A DNA stretch of 40,513 bases, from positions 1-40,513 of the forward strand of contig NZ_BAABRU010000033.1 in assembly GCF_039545135.1 (NCBI RefSeq), given 5' to 3'. The position numbers and the translations under genes are program-made. The notes below the pieces were generated by a model. That model was not told the DNA's origin. It was given only the letters and a program-made list of their open reading frames with translations, and ran no database searches. This document shows positions 33,089-40,293 of this stretch, piece after piece; position 1 is the stretch's first letter; each line of letters opens with the position of its first letter. Origin of the DNA: Herpetosiphon gulosus (GTDB lineage: Bacteria > Chloroflexota > Chloroflexia > Chloroflexales > Herpetosiphonaceae).

Positions 33089-33589
33089 CTAATCAATCTG
33101 GCTCAATTGATTATCTTGCCATTTGATATGGCCGCGCAGCAGCAACGAGGCCGAGCGCAGCTTGTAAATCATATCGTTGATAAAGTTGCGCATAATGCGA
33201 TAGCCAATTGCGGTGTTGGTGTCGCAGAGCGTCGAAAGTTCTGGCCCATTAATCACTAACAAGGTGGTTGGATTCATGCTGGCAACCGCCGTAGCTGAAC
33301 GGCTGCCGCCGCCAAGCATGGCAATCTCGCCAAAGGCTTGGCCTTCATAGGCGGTGTTAATCGTTGATAAGCGCTGTTGGCCGTCGGAGCCACGCGTTTG
33401 GACTTGAATTTCCACAGCACCATCGTGAACAACATACAAATCATCGCCGTCACTATCTTCGCGGAAGATAATTTGGCCTTTTTTGGCCTTGGCAACTTTG
33501 CACAATTGGGCAATCTGGCTTAGCTCAAGGTCGCTCAGCCCAGCAAAAATATCGACGCGCCGTAACACTGCAATCACACTACTATTCAT
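33089..33589 (-). CDS. Cyclic nucleotide-binding domain protein
   Basis: 166-aa protein made of a single cNMP-binding domain (VIAVLRRVDIFAGLSDLELS, then GQIIFREDSDGDDLYVVHDG). The phosphate-binding cassette is GEIAMLGGGSRSATA. It ends with a helical tail and has no helix-turn-helix, so it is not a Crp-type DNA binder. The ATG at 33589 has GGAGGA four bases upstream. It overlaps the end of the histidine kinase gene by eight bases, which suggests co-translation and a joint signalling role, perhaps as a sensor or scaffold for the kinase. Confidence 0.87.
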   Translation of the reverse strand: MNSSVIAVLRRVDIFAGLSDLELSQIAQLCKVAKAKKGQIIFREDSDGDDLYVVHDGAVEIQVQTRGSDGQQRLSTINTAYEGQAFGEIAMLGGGSRSATAVASMNPTTLLVINGPELSTLCDTNTAIGYRIMRNFINDMIYKLRSASLLLRGHIKWQDNQLSQID

Positions 33590-35846
33590 CGTTCCTCCGG
33601 CCTGGTTGGGGCGAGAATAAAAAGGCATCGAGATCGAGGGTGGTTTGGGTTGTGTTGGTTTCATGCTTTTCAGGAATAAAGCGCGGAATGGCGATGCAAA
33701 AGCGTGCGCCGCCGCTCGGAGCGCTATCAACCCAAATTCGCCCATTGTGCAGTGTAATAATTTCGCGACATAAATACAAGCCTAAACCTAAACCTTCAGT
33801 GCTTGCCCCAGTCCGGCGAATCCCCGGTACTCTGTAGTAGCGTTCGAATAAACGTTCGCGTTGGCCTTGTGGAATGCCTGGCCCTTGATCGTCAACTTGA
33901 ACATAGCCAAATTGTTCATCGCTAAAAACCTGAACCCAAATCTGGGTTTGTTGCGGGCTATAGCGAATTGCATTGGTCAGAAAATTGGTAGCAACTTGGC
34001 GCAATTTCAGCGAATCGCCATAGACTACGCTAGGGTTGAGTTGCTCAAAATGCAGAGTATGGTTGTTGGCAGTTTGGCGTGCATGCGTCACAACCGAATC
34101 AAGCAAGATACCCAAATCAACCGCATCAAGCTGAATCGTATAGCGCTCGGCATCAATTCGTGAAACATCAAGCAAATTATCGACCAGCTGCACCATAATA
34201 TTCACTTGTTGGCTCAGCGTGATAAAACCACGCAAATCACGGCCTTCGCTGGCTTGCTTCAACTCGCGGCGCAGCAACAAATCGCTGTAGCCTTTGATTG
34301 CCGCCAGTGGTGAGCGCAATTCGTGGGCAGCGACCGCCAAAAACTCATCTTTGGCCTCTTCCAAACGGCGTTGCTCGGTAATATCGCGAAACACAATTAC
34401 CGCACCATCAAACGACGTTTCAGTACTATCAATTAATACTGAGCGGCGCAATGGTGCACCGCTGAAGCTCAACACCACATCTTGATCTTGGCTGCCTGGC
34501 ACGATTAACCGATAATCACGAAAAACCTCGCCAGCCAAAGCGCGGGCAAATGGCAACATATCGGTCTCAACAAATGTGCCATCAAGATAGCGTGCACCTG
34601 ATTCGCTGGTGGTCGCCAAGGTTGGCAAAATTGAGATTTCAACTAAGCCCGCTGCGGTCTCGTTGGCCAGAATTAATTCGCCAACTCCATTACAAATTGC
34701 CACGCCATCAGCGATCGATTCGATCACCGTGCCCAGCCGTTGGCGTTCGCGCTGGCTTTCTTCGTATAAACGGGTGTTGGCAATTGCAATGCCAATTTGC
34801 GAACCCATCGACACCAGCGAAGGCCAATCGATATTATTCGAGAGCGTTTGATAATTGCCATACAACACCAAAACCCCGACGATTGTGCCACCAGCCAGCA
34901 AAGGCATGGCGGCGCGACCCATAATATCCTCACCCTGATCGCTGGTGCTAATCACGGGGCGCAAGGTTGGCTGGCCATAATAGACCACATCTTCCAAAAC
35001 GCTGTTGGCTTGGCTCGAACCAAGTAGCAAGGCTTCACGCTGCGGGAGTTGATGTTGCGCGGCTAAAGTCATGCTGCGGCCACCAGGCGAGGCCAAACAA
35101 ATCGCCCCACCATTGGCGCTAACCACCTCAATTACCACCAACAAGGCAACATTTAACAGGTCGGGCAAGTCGGAAGAGGTGCTAATCGCGGTGACGACAG
35201 CATCGAGGGCGGCTAAACGGCGGCGTTGGCTACGGGCATCGGCCTGTTGACGCACCAGCTGCAACAGCGAACCAAGCTGATCGAGGGTTGGTTGCAACCA
35301 AACTGCCGAGTTAGCATTGATGCTGGGTTTGCTACTGAAAAACTCAATCACGCCGCTGGGCCGCCCATTGCCGCCAAGCGTGAAACCGGTTACTTGAAAC
35401 GAAATTGGCAGCAGCGCTCGCCAGCGATTGAATAAGGCCTCGCGGCGGCGACCCAATGCGCCAAACATGCTGCGATATTCGTCGGCGTTGCGGGCGCTGA
35501 TCGCATGGCCTTCGCTGACCACGCGCCCAGCTAGTGCCTCGCCGCTACGCACTTGCAAGGCACTTAAGGCCTCGCGATCGTCAGCACTAAAATCTTCGTG
35601 GTTGGCATTATTGAAGTGGCTTAGTAGGTAACGATGTGAAGTAGGACTATAAAACCACACTGCAATGGCATCAACAGCTAAAACCTGGCGCAATTTGGCA
35701 CTGGCAGCGGTTATCAATCGCGCTGGATCATCAACATTCATAATATCGTTCATGACCCGTGAGAGCGCTAGGAGCCGCGCTTGAATCCGTTTGCTGCGCA
35801 TTGTTTGGAGCTGTTGATGGCCGCGTTGCCGTGATCGTTCAGTCAT
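33582..35846 (-). CDS. GAF-GAF-PAS sensor histidine kinase
   Basis: 754-aa soluble hybrid-free kinase. Domains in order: GAF (about 30-195), second GAF (about 212-365), PAS (about 375-490), HisKA with phospho-acceptor His508 in AAHELRSPLAAIKGYS, and HATPase_c (about 610-725; N-box NFLTNAIRYSP, G1 DQGPGIP, G2 GLGLGLYLCREI). There is no membrane segment and no receiver domain, so it probably senses a cytoplasmic small molecule or redox state. The start ATG overlaps the epimerase stop (ATGA). No response regulator is nearby. Confidence 0.92.
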   Translation of the reverse strand: MTERSRQRGHQQLQTMRSKRIQARLLALSRVMNDIMNVDDPARLITAASAKLRQVLAVDAIAVWFYSPTSHRYLLSHFNNANHEDFSADDREALSALQVRSGEALAGRVVSEGHAISARNADEYRSMFGALGRRREALFNRWRALLPISFQVTGFTLGGNGRPSGVIEFFSSKPSINANSAVWLQPTLDQLGSLLQLVRQQADARSQRRRLAALDAVVTAISTSSDLPDLLNVALLVVIEVVSANGGAICLASPGGRSMTLAAQHQLPQREALLLGSSQANSVLEDVVYYGQPTLRPVISTSDQGEDIMGRAAMPLLAGGTIVGVLVLYGNYQTLSNNIDWPSLVSMGSQIGIAIANTRLYEESQRERQRLGTVIESIADGVAICNGVGELILANETAAGLVEISILPTLATTSESGARYLDGTFVETDMLPFARALAGEVFRDYRLIVPGSQDQDVVLSFSGAPLRRSVLIDSTETSFDGAVIVFRDITEQRRLEEAKDEFLAVAAHELRSPLAAIKGYSDLLLRRELKQASEGRDLRGFITLSQQVNIMVQLVDNLLDVSRIDAERYTIQLDAVDLGILLDSVVTHARQTANNHTLHFEQLNPSVVYGDSLKLRQVATNFLTNAIRYSPQQTQIWVQVFSDEQFGYVQVDDQGPGIPQGQRERLFERYYRVPGIRRTGASTEGLGLGLYLCREIITLHNGRIWVDSAPSGGARFCIAIPRFIPEKHETNTTQTTLDLDAFLFSPQPGRRNDE

Positions 35847-36796
35847 CGCCGCTGTTCCTCATCCCACGCAATGTTCCACGCGACTGCTCGCCGTAAACCA
35901 TCGGCTAAAGCAACTTGGGGCGTGTAACCCAAGAGTTGGCGTGCTCGCCCGATGTTGGCCACATAGTAGGTCACTTCACCAGCGAGTTTTGACGGTTGCA
36001 CGTTAATCGTTGCTTCAATTTGCAGAGCCTCGGCGATCAATTCGGCCATACGAACCAAGGTATTGCCTTCACCATAGGCTAAATTAAAGGTCTGATTGGC
36101 AACTTGGCCACTGACAATCCGCTCGATTCCGCGCACAATCCCATCGACACAATCATCGACATAGGTGAAATCGAGGGTTTTTTCACGCCCAAAGACGGTC
36201 ACAGGTTGGCCGTCGCGCATGCGGCGAATGAACAAGGGAATTACCCGCTCCATGCGTTCGATGTCGTTATCGTAGCGCCCATAAACATTCGAGAAACGAA
36301 AAACCAAATAGGGCAAGTTGTAACATCGGGCATAGGAATAGATAAATGCTTCGCCGCTGATTTTTGAGGCCGAATAGGGGCTTTCGGTATAGACGAAATC
36401 GGCTTGGGCTTCTTCGGTTAAGTAGCGATGAATATCACCATAGACTTCGCGTGATGAGCTAAAAATGATTGGCACTTGTTGATGGCGACAGTATTCCAAT
36501 ACGTTGTAGGTGGTCATCACATTTTCCAACGCTCGATGGGGGTAGGTTACTAGTTCATGAACTTTGGCATTGGCCGCCAAATGCACCACAACATCAGGCT
36601 TAGGGTAAGGCACGCCGCCTATGCCGCCTTGGAAATCGCGGTAGGGTGCGCCAAGATCCTGAATCACATACTCAAAGGCTTTTGTCCACGTGTTGACCCG
36701 TTGATCAACCCCAAACACTTCATGGCCATCTGCGAGAAGGCGTAGCGCCAAATTGGTGCCAATCTGCCCACTGGAACCTGTGATCAAAACCAACAC
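35843..36796 (-). CDS. NAD-dependent sugar-nucleotide epimerase/dehydratase
   Basis: 317-aa short-chain dehydrogenase of the extended type that acts on nucleotide-activated sugars. The NAD-binding motif TGSSGQIG (6-13), the catalytic Tyr141/Lys145 pair in YSASK, and FSSSREVYG (catalytic Ser among residues 113-115) are in place. I chose the GTG at 36796, with AAGGAG six bases before it; the longer frame to 36877 only reads through the promoter and repeat. It heads an operon with the histidine kinase and cNMP-binding gene. Its promoter lies in a sequence that is duplicated at 40203-40267. Confidence 0.88.
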   Translation of the reverse strand: MLVLITGSSGQIGTNLALRLLADGHEVFGVDQRVNTWTKAFEYVIQDLGAPYRDFQGGIGGVPYPKPDVVVHLAANAKVHELVTYPHRALENVMTTYNVLEYCRHQQVPIIFSSSREVYGDIHRYLTEEAQADFVYTESPYSASKISGEAFIYSYARCYNLPYLVFRFSNVYGRYDNDIERMERVIPLFIRRMRDGQPVTVFGREKTLDFTYVDDCVDGIVRGIERIVSGQVANQTFNLAYGEGNTLVRMAELIAEALQIEATINVQPSKLAGEVTYYVANIGRARQLLGYTPQVALADGLRRAVAWNIAWDEEQRR

Positions 36797-36811
36797 GGGA
36801 GACTCCTTGAT

Positions 36812-36877
36812 TAGTATGTCGTGGCTGCGATTATAGCATGCGGATTTGCATAGGTGGAATGTGCCAGCCCACTGCAC
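36812..36877. repeat. Long direct repeat, left copy of the cassette boundary
   Basis: 66 bp matching 40203-40267 in the same orientation with one substitution and one single-base indel. Its left side is continuous with the epimerase gene; its right side borders the AT-rich cassette. Confidence 0.95.
36830..36859 (-). promoter_or_regulatory. Promoter of the epimerase operon, inside repeat copy 1
   Basis: Perfect -10 TATAAT (36835-36830) with a weak -35 TTCCAC (36859-36854) at 18 bp, about 34 bases before the GTG. It lies wholly in the direct repeat. In copy 2 a one-base deletion changes this -10 to TATATC. Confidence 0.6.
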
Positions 36878-36972
36878 AAATAGCTTAATTAATTACCCTA
36901 ATTATATTTTCTCCTGTATTTGAGAAAGGATCAATCGACGATCATGGTAATTTTGTTAGATTTCGCTTAAAT

Positions 36973-36993
36973 AAAAACCGCCCAGATGGGCGG
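36973..36993 (-). terminator. Terminator of the cassette transcript
   Basis: CCGCCC (36978-36983) and GGGCGG (36988-36993) around an AGAT loop, followed on the minus strand by TTTTT. It starts 24 bases after the methyltransferase stop. Confidence 0.8.
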
Positions 36994-37016
36994 AAGCTAC
37001 CTACCAGTTATTAAGA

Positions 37017-37985
37017 TTAAGCTTGTGTTGACATTTGACCTTGTTCAAATGCAACCACTGGCTGCACCAGAATATTACCAAATGTGGGAGGTACGGCATT
37101 CCCGACGACACGATACTTTGCTGATAACGGGCCATCAACCTCCATATGATCAGGCAACCCTTGGATTGCACGACATTCTTTCCAAGATAAACGCCTGTTA
37201 ATATCTCCTTGCAAAGTCCAAGTATCTTTGTAAAGATATCTCATTGGCTCCCCAGAAGGGTGAAGAGGTACATGATGAGAATCAGCAACGATAGTGTAGC
37301 TAGGCTTATTCCAATCACGCTTGCGATTACGGGTTAAGTAATGTCCATGAAAAGGGTATTCACAAATATCATCATTCTCGAAAGGTTGATTTACAACATC
37401 TGCAAGAGTTTGAATTGGGTGCTTACCAACTCCATGTGTTGGTTCAGGGAAAGCATAATCAAAACCAACATCATTCCGCACACCCACAAGAAAAATCCGT
37501 TTTCGTGTTTGGGCAACACCAAAGTCACTCGCATCAAGGAGCTTATAGGTTATGGTATAGCCTAAACTATTAAAGGCTTCAAGCTGTTGATTTAAAAACC
37601 AGCCATTGTTGGCAGATATCATACCACGAACATTCTCAATAAAAATATAACGGGGATTAATTTCTCTTACTGCCCGCAAGTATTGCTTATAAAGGAAATT
37701 TGTTTCGTTTTGAATCAAATCTCGTTGATTTTGTCCCCTAGCACGGCGACGAGCAGCCAAACTAAATCCCGTACAGGGATAACATCCAATGATAATATCT
37801 GCCTGGGGAAACTCATTGATATTAGCAATATCATCAAGTACAACTGGCACGTTAGGGAATACCGACTGATAGGCTGAGACGGCTCTTGGGTCAACATCAT
37901 TTGCCCAAATAATATCTACTCCAGCCTGTTGAGCACCCCAATCAAAGCCTCCACAACCAGAAAAAAGTGATACTGCTGTAGGCAT
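37017..37985 (-). CDS. C5 cytosine-specific DNA methyltransferase
   Basis: 322-aa Dcm-type enzyme that methylates cytosine carbon 5 at a short DNA site. Motif I SLFSGCGGF (6-14), catalytic Cys71 in GCYPCTGFS (motif IV), ENV at 117-119 (motif VI), RRLSWKECRAIQGLPD (motif IX region) and VGNAVPP (motif X) are all intact. The second residue of the PC loop is Thr rather than the common Gln/Pro. The target-recognition region is short. The ATG at 37985 has GGAGGA nine bases before it; the TTG upstream is rejected. It is the last gene of the cassette, 90 bases after the nuclease-like gene, and a separate promoter is possible. Confidence 0.93.
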   Translation of the reverse strand: MPTAVSLFSGCGGFDWGAQQAGVDIIWANDVDPRAVSAYQSVFPNVPVVLDDIANINEFPQADIIIGCYPCTGFSLAARRRARGQNQRDLIQNETNFLYKQYLRAVREINPRYIFIENVRGMISANNGWFLNQQLEAFNSLGYTITYKLLDASDFGVAQTRKRIFLVGVRNDVGFDYAFPEPTHGVGKHPIQTLADVVNQPFENDDICEYPFHGHYLTRNRKRDWNKPSYTIVADSHHVPLHPSGEPMRYLYKDTWTLQGDINRRLSWKECRAIQGLPDHMEVDGPLSAKYRVVGNAVPPTFGNILVQPVVAFEQGQMSTQA

Positions 37986-38075
37986 AACGTTTGTTCCTCC
38001 GACATTGTACAACTTAGATTTATATCAAAATTGTAGTAACTCCTTTCAAAATGTACATACTCGTATTACAAATAG

Positions 38076-39035
38076 TTATGTTAAATGCTCACGAAATGAA
38101 AGGTAGTCCTGAAGCAACTCTGGCAACTCCATCGATTTTATCATATCAGGATTAGTCTTAATAAGCAAAATAAGTCGCACTCTATCGATCAAGAGGCTAT
38201 TGATATCTTTAGTTTGATACCAATCACCATCACTATCGCGAAAGCAGAAAGGAATAAAGCACATCGTAATTGGAAGAGGTTGGAAATTAAATGTAGTTCG
38301 CCATCGTTCAGCGCTTGCAGTCAATTGCTTTTTTACCCATTCTAATGTACAGGCACATTGCCCAAAAATACTAAGCGTACCAAAAGATGTATCCAGTGGT
38401 ATCCATCCTACAATATCAATACCTCCATCGCCACTATTTTTAACATTATAATCACTCTCTGATCCTATAAACCGACAATTTAGATCTTCAGCTAATTTTT
38501 GGAGTTTTGATAGAAGTTTACCCGTATACCTTTCATTTGATCCAGCACCAAATCCATATACTTGAGCAAAGCTAGGCAAAAAAATTCGTAAGTATTGCTG
38601 AGAAAGTATTTCAAAGCTTTTTGCTAATTTATTACGCATAGCCCTAGATGGTATATTACTCATACTTGACGCAAAAAGCAAGAATAAATATAGGTTATGA
38701 TTTTCAGTAATAACTTGCTTTTTTATGAGAGTATTATTATCTGATGAAAGTATAAATGGGTAAAAATCATCAAATAGTCCAATCCTATATTGTATCTGCC
38801 TAAAACAATCATTTAAAAATGTTTCTTCCTTATCATTATTCTCTGGTGTAAGGCCATACTCGTTGAAATCTGGCGAAATATCATCATCTTTTCTTATCAT
38901 ATTAGTTATAGAACTAGTAGATATTTCGCCATCGATATTTACTAAACATAATAATTCTATATAATCTGACCAAAGATAGATATCTCTTTTATCTGGAATC
39001 ACTTCAGTATTAATAAGCTTTTCAGCTTTACTCAT
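38076..39035 (-). CDS. Putative PD-(D/E)XK-like restriction endonuclease with altered active site
   Basis: 319-aa protein that I read as the nuclease of the cassette. The N-terminal ~190 residues are helical and unrecognised. SGDGGIDIVGW (201-211) with D207 looks like the acidic strand of Mrr-like PD-(D/E)XK enzymes. It is followed 18 residues on by IFGQCACT (223-230), where Mrr-type enzymes have QCK; the usual Lys is replaced by Ala. The protein may use another Lys, or may have lost activity. GGGAG precedes the ATG at 39035 by nine bases, which overlaps the ParB-like gene by eight bases. Assignment is moderate and rests partly on the neighbouring methyltransferase. Confidence 0.6.
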   Translation of the reverse strand: MSKAEKLINTEVIPDKRDIYLWSDYIELLCLVNIDGEISTSSITNMIRKDDDISPDFNEYGLTPENNDKEETFLNDCFRQIQYRIGLFDDFYPFILSSDNNTLIKKQVITENHNLYLFLLFASSMSNIPSRAMRNKLAKSFEILSQQYLRIFLPSFAQVYGFGAGSNERYTGKLLSKLQKLAEDLNCRFIGSESDYNVKNSGDGGIDIVGWIPLDTSFGTLSIFGQCACTLEWVKKQLTASAERWRTTFNFQPLPITMCFIPFCFRDSDGDWYQTKDINSLLIDRVRLILLIKTNPDMIKSMELPELLQDYLSFREHLT

Positions 39036-40119
39036 AATGGTCATCTCCCTTTTTCTTATCAGCTAATAATACACTTATACTTCTTAATCCAGCTTGCATT
39101 TCTTTTACTTTACTTATCATTTGATCAAGCATTTCAATATTTTCAATATAAATAATAATTGATGCAGCATCATTAATACGTTTTTTTGCTTCCTCAATAG
39201 ATTCCATGAAAATTTCAACCGGATGAGATGTAAATAACAACGATTCTTTTAATGTAGAACCTTGCTTAAATCTTTGTAATGCATCTTTATGATCGACAAT
39301 AATACTAAGGTCTTTTAAGTTTCTTGATTCTCCAATTCTTGTTACTCCATTATGCTTCTGAAATGACCAAGAAACTATATCAGCCAAGTTAGAATAGTTA
39401 ATAGAATCTGTATCTTCATAATTACTTGTACCAATATATTTAGCAATATTTTTATACGATAAGGCAGTTGTGAGAATAGAAAAATCAAAATTCTCATCAT
39501 TCAAATCGGATATACCAAAAAAGTTTTTTGATACGATAAGATCATATACTTCTAATCCAAAAAGAAGTTTACTTACATAATCAGCTCTACTACCAATAAT
39601 TTTTGCCAGATGTCGATTTCGTTCAACTACAGGTAGACTAGAGGTATCGGCCAGTTGCTTTAAATAGCGAGCTTTTGCTAATGATGACCATGGCTTAACT
39701 CCAGTAATATGGCGATATCCTAAATAATCAATTATTTTTGATCGATTTTCAAATACAACAACTGGAACTTCTGTTGGTATACTCCTTGCCTCTTTTACAA
39801 TTTGCTCTACGGCATAAATTTTAACAGGCGCATCATGAGGATGATTAAGCAGTGTTAATGCTGAAAGGCGACGATTACCCTCAATTACAATATATTTATC
39901 AGAAGTCTTTTGACTTTTTATAACTAATAAAGGTTCACCTGAAAAATATCCTTGCTCACCAATAGACTGCATAAGCTCCACAAGCGTGGCATCACGTAAC
40001 ATCCACTCAAGAACATCTCGCTTGCTAGCACCTCGTAGACGAGTCGGCAGGCGTGGATTTTCTGGATCAAATTCAAGATTATCTACCGGAACAATAATAA
40101 TTTCAGTTTCAGATGGCAT
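39028..40119 (-). CDS. ParB-like N-terminal domain protein of the defence cassette
   Basis: 363-aa protein. Residues 1-110 form a ParB/sulfiredoxin-like domain: IIIVPVDNLEFDPENPRLPT, then LMQSIGEQGYFSGEPLLVIK and the nucleotide-binding EGNRRLSAL (80-88). In ParB this fold binds and hydrolyses CTP; related folds power or gate DNA nucleases in several defence systems. The C-terminal 250 residues are helical and unrecognised, with a Lys/Glu-rich coiled-coil-like end. GAGGTA precedes the ATG. It is the first gene of the cassette and is far richer in AT than the surrounding chromosome. Probably not a chromosome-partition protein, as no ParA is present. Confidence 0.72.
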   Translation of the reverse strand: MPSETEIIIVPVDNLEFDPENPRLPTRLRGASKRDVLEWMLRDATLVELMQSIGEQGYFSGEPLLVIKSQKTSDKYIVIEGNRRLSALTLLNHPHDAPVKIYAVEQIVKEARSIPTEVPVVVFENRSKIIDYLGYRHITGVKPWSSLAKARYLKQLADTSSLPVVERNRHLAKIIGSRADYVSKLLFGLEVYDLIVSKNFFGISDLNDENFDFSILTTALSYKNIAKYIGTSNYEDTDSINYSNLADIVSWSFQKHNGVTRIGESRNLKDLSIIVDHKDALQRFKQGSTLKESLLFTSHPVEIFMESIEEAKKRINDAASIIIYIENIEMLDQMISKVKEMQAGLRSISVLLADKKKGDDHYE

Positions 40120-40147
40120 AAAATAGTACCTCTTGAATGGCTTGTCA

Positions 40148-40174
40148 TTAAACCAAATATCACTTTTGGTTTAA
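40148..40174. promoter_or_regulatory. Perfect 10-bp dyad upstream of the cassette
   Basis: TTAAACCAAA (40148-40157) and TTTGGTTTAA (40165-40174) with a 7-bp centre, 29 bases before the ParB-like start. It is a candidate operator, perhaps for autoregulation, and there is no separate controller gene in the cassette. No clear -10/-35 pair was found around it. Confidence 0.6.
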
Positions 40175-40202
40175 AAACTAGGTAGTTAACACAGTTTACA
40201 TA

Positions 40203-40267
40203 TAGTATGTCGTGGCTGCGATATAGCATGCGGATTTGCATAGGTGGAATATGCCAGCCCACTGCAC
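40203..40267. repeat. Long direct repeat, right copy of the cassette boundary
   Basis: 65 bp matching 36812-36877 in direct orientation (64 of 66 aligned positions). Its right side is continuous with the spacer after the SelW-like gene, including the other arm of a 10-bp dyad that copy 1 lacks, so this side shows the original junction. Confidence 0.95.
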
Positions 40268-40285
40268 GCCGCATATGGGCTGGCA
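40252..40285 (-). terminator. Dyad after the SelW-like gene, half inside repeat copy 2
   Basis: TGCCAGCCCA (40252-40261) and TGGGCTGGCA (40276-40285) form a perfect 10-bp stem with a 14-base loop, nine bases after the SelW-like stop. The left arm lies inside the repeat and the right arm outside. A T-run is lacking. Confidence 0.55.
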
Positions 40286-40293
40286 GTAGCGTT

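Larger units (their letters stand above)
36812..40267 (-). mobile_element. Defence cassette bounded by long direct repeats
   Basis: About 3.4 kb: three minus-strand genes (ParB-like, nuclease-like, C5 methyltransferase), a terminator and a dyad, with ~65-bp direct repeats exactly at its edges. Base composition drops by eye from roughly half GC to about a third within the first two genes. No transposase, integrase or terminal inverted repeats are present, and the repeat is host promoter DNA. I infer insertion with long target duplication, a mode described for restriction-modification genes. Confidence 0.75.

Noticed and set aside
39028-40119. Chromosome-partition ParB
   Set aside because: No ParA or parS-like site nearby, the C-terminus is unlike ParB, and the context is a methyltransferase/nuclease cassette.
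36878-40202. Insertion sequence or transposon ends on the defence cassette
   Set aside because: No transposase, and the two inner edges do not form terminal inverted repeats.
40083-40274. 63-aa reading frame whose N-terminus resembles the extended N-terminus of the epimerase frame
   Set aside because: Both stretches simply read through the duplicated ~65-bp promoter repeat; neither has a ribosome-binding site, and the true epimerase start is the GTG at 36796.
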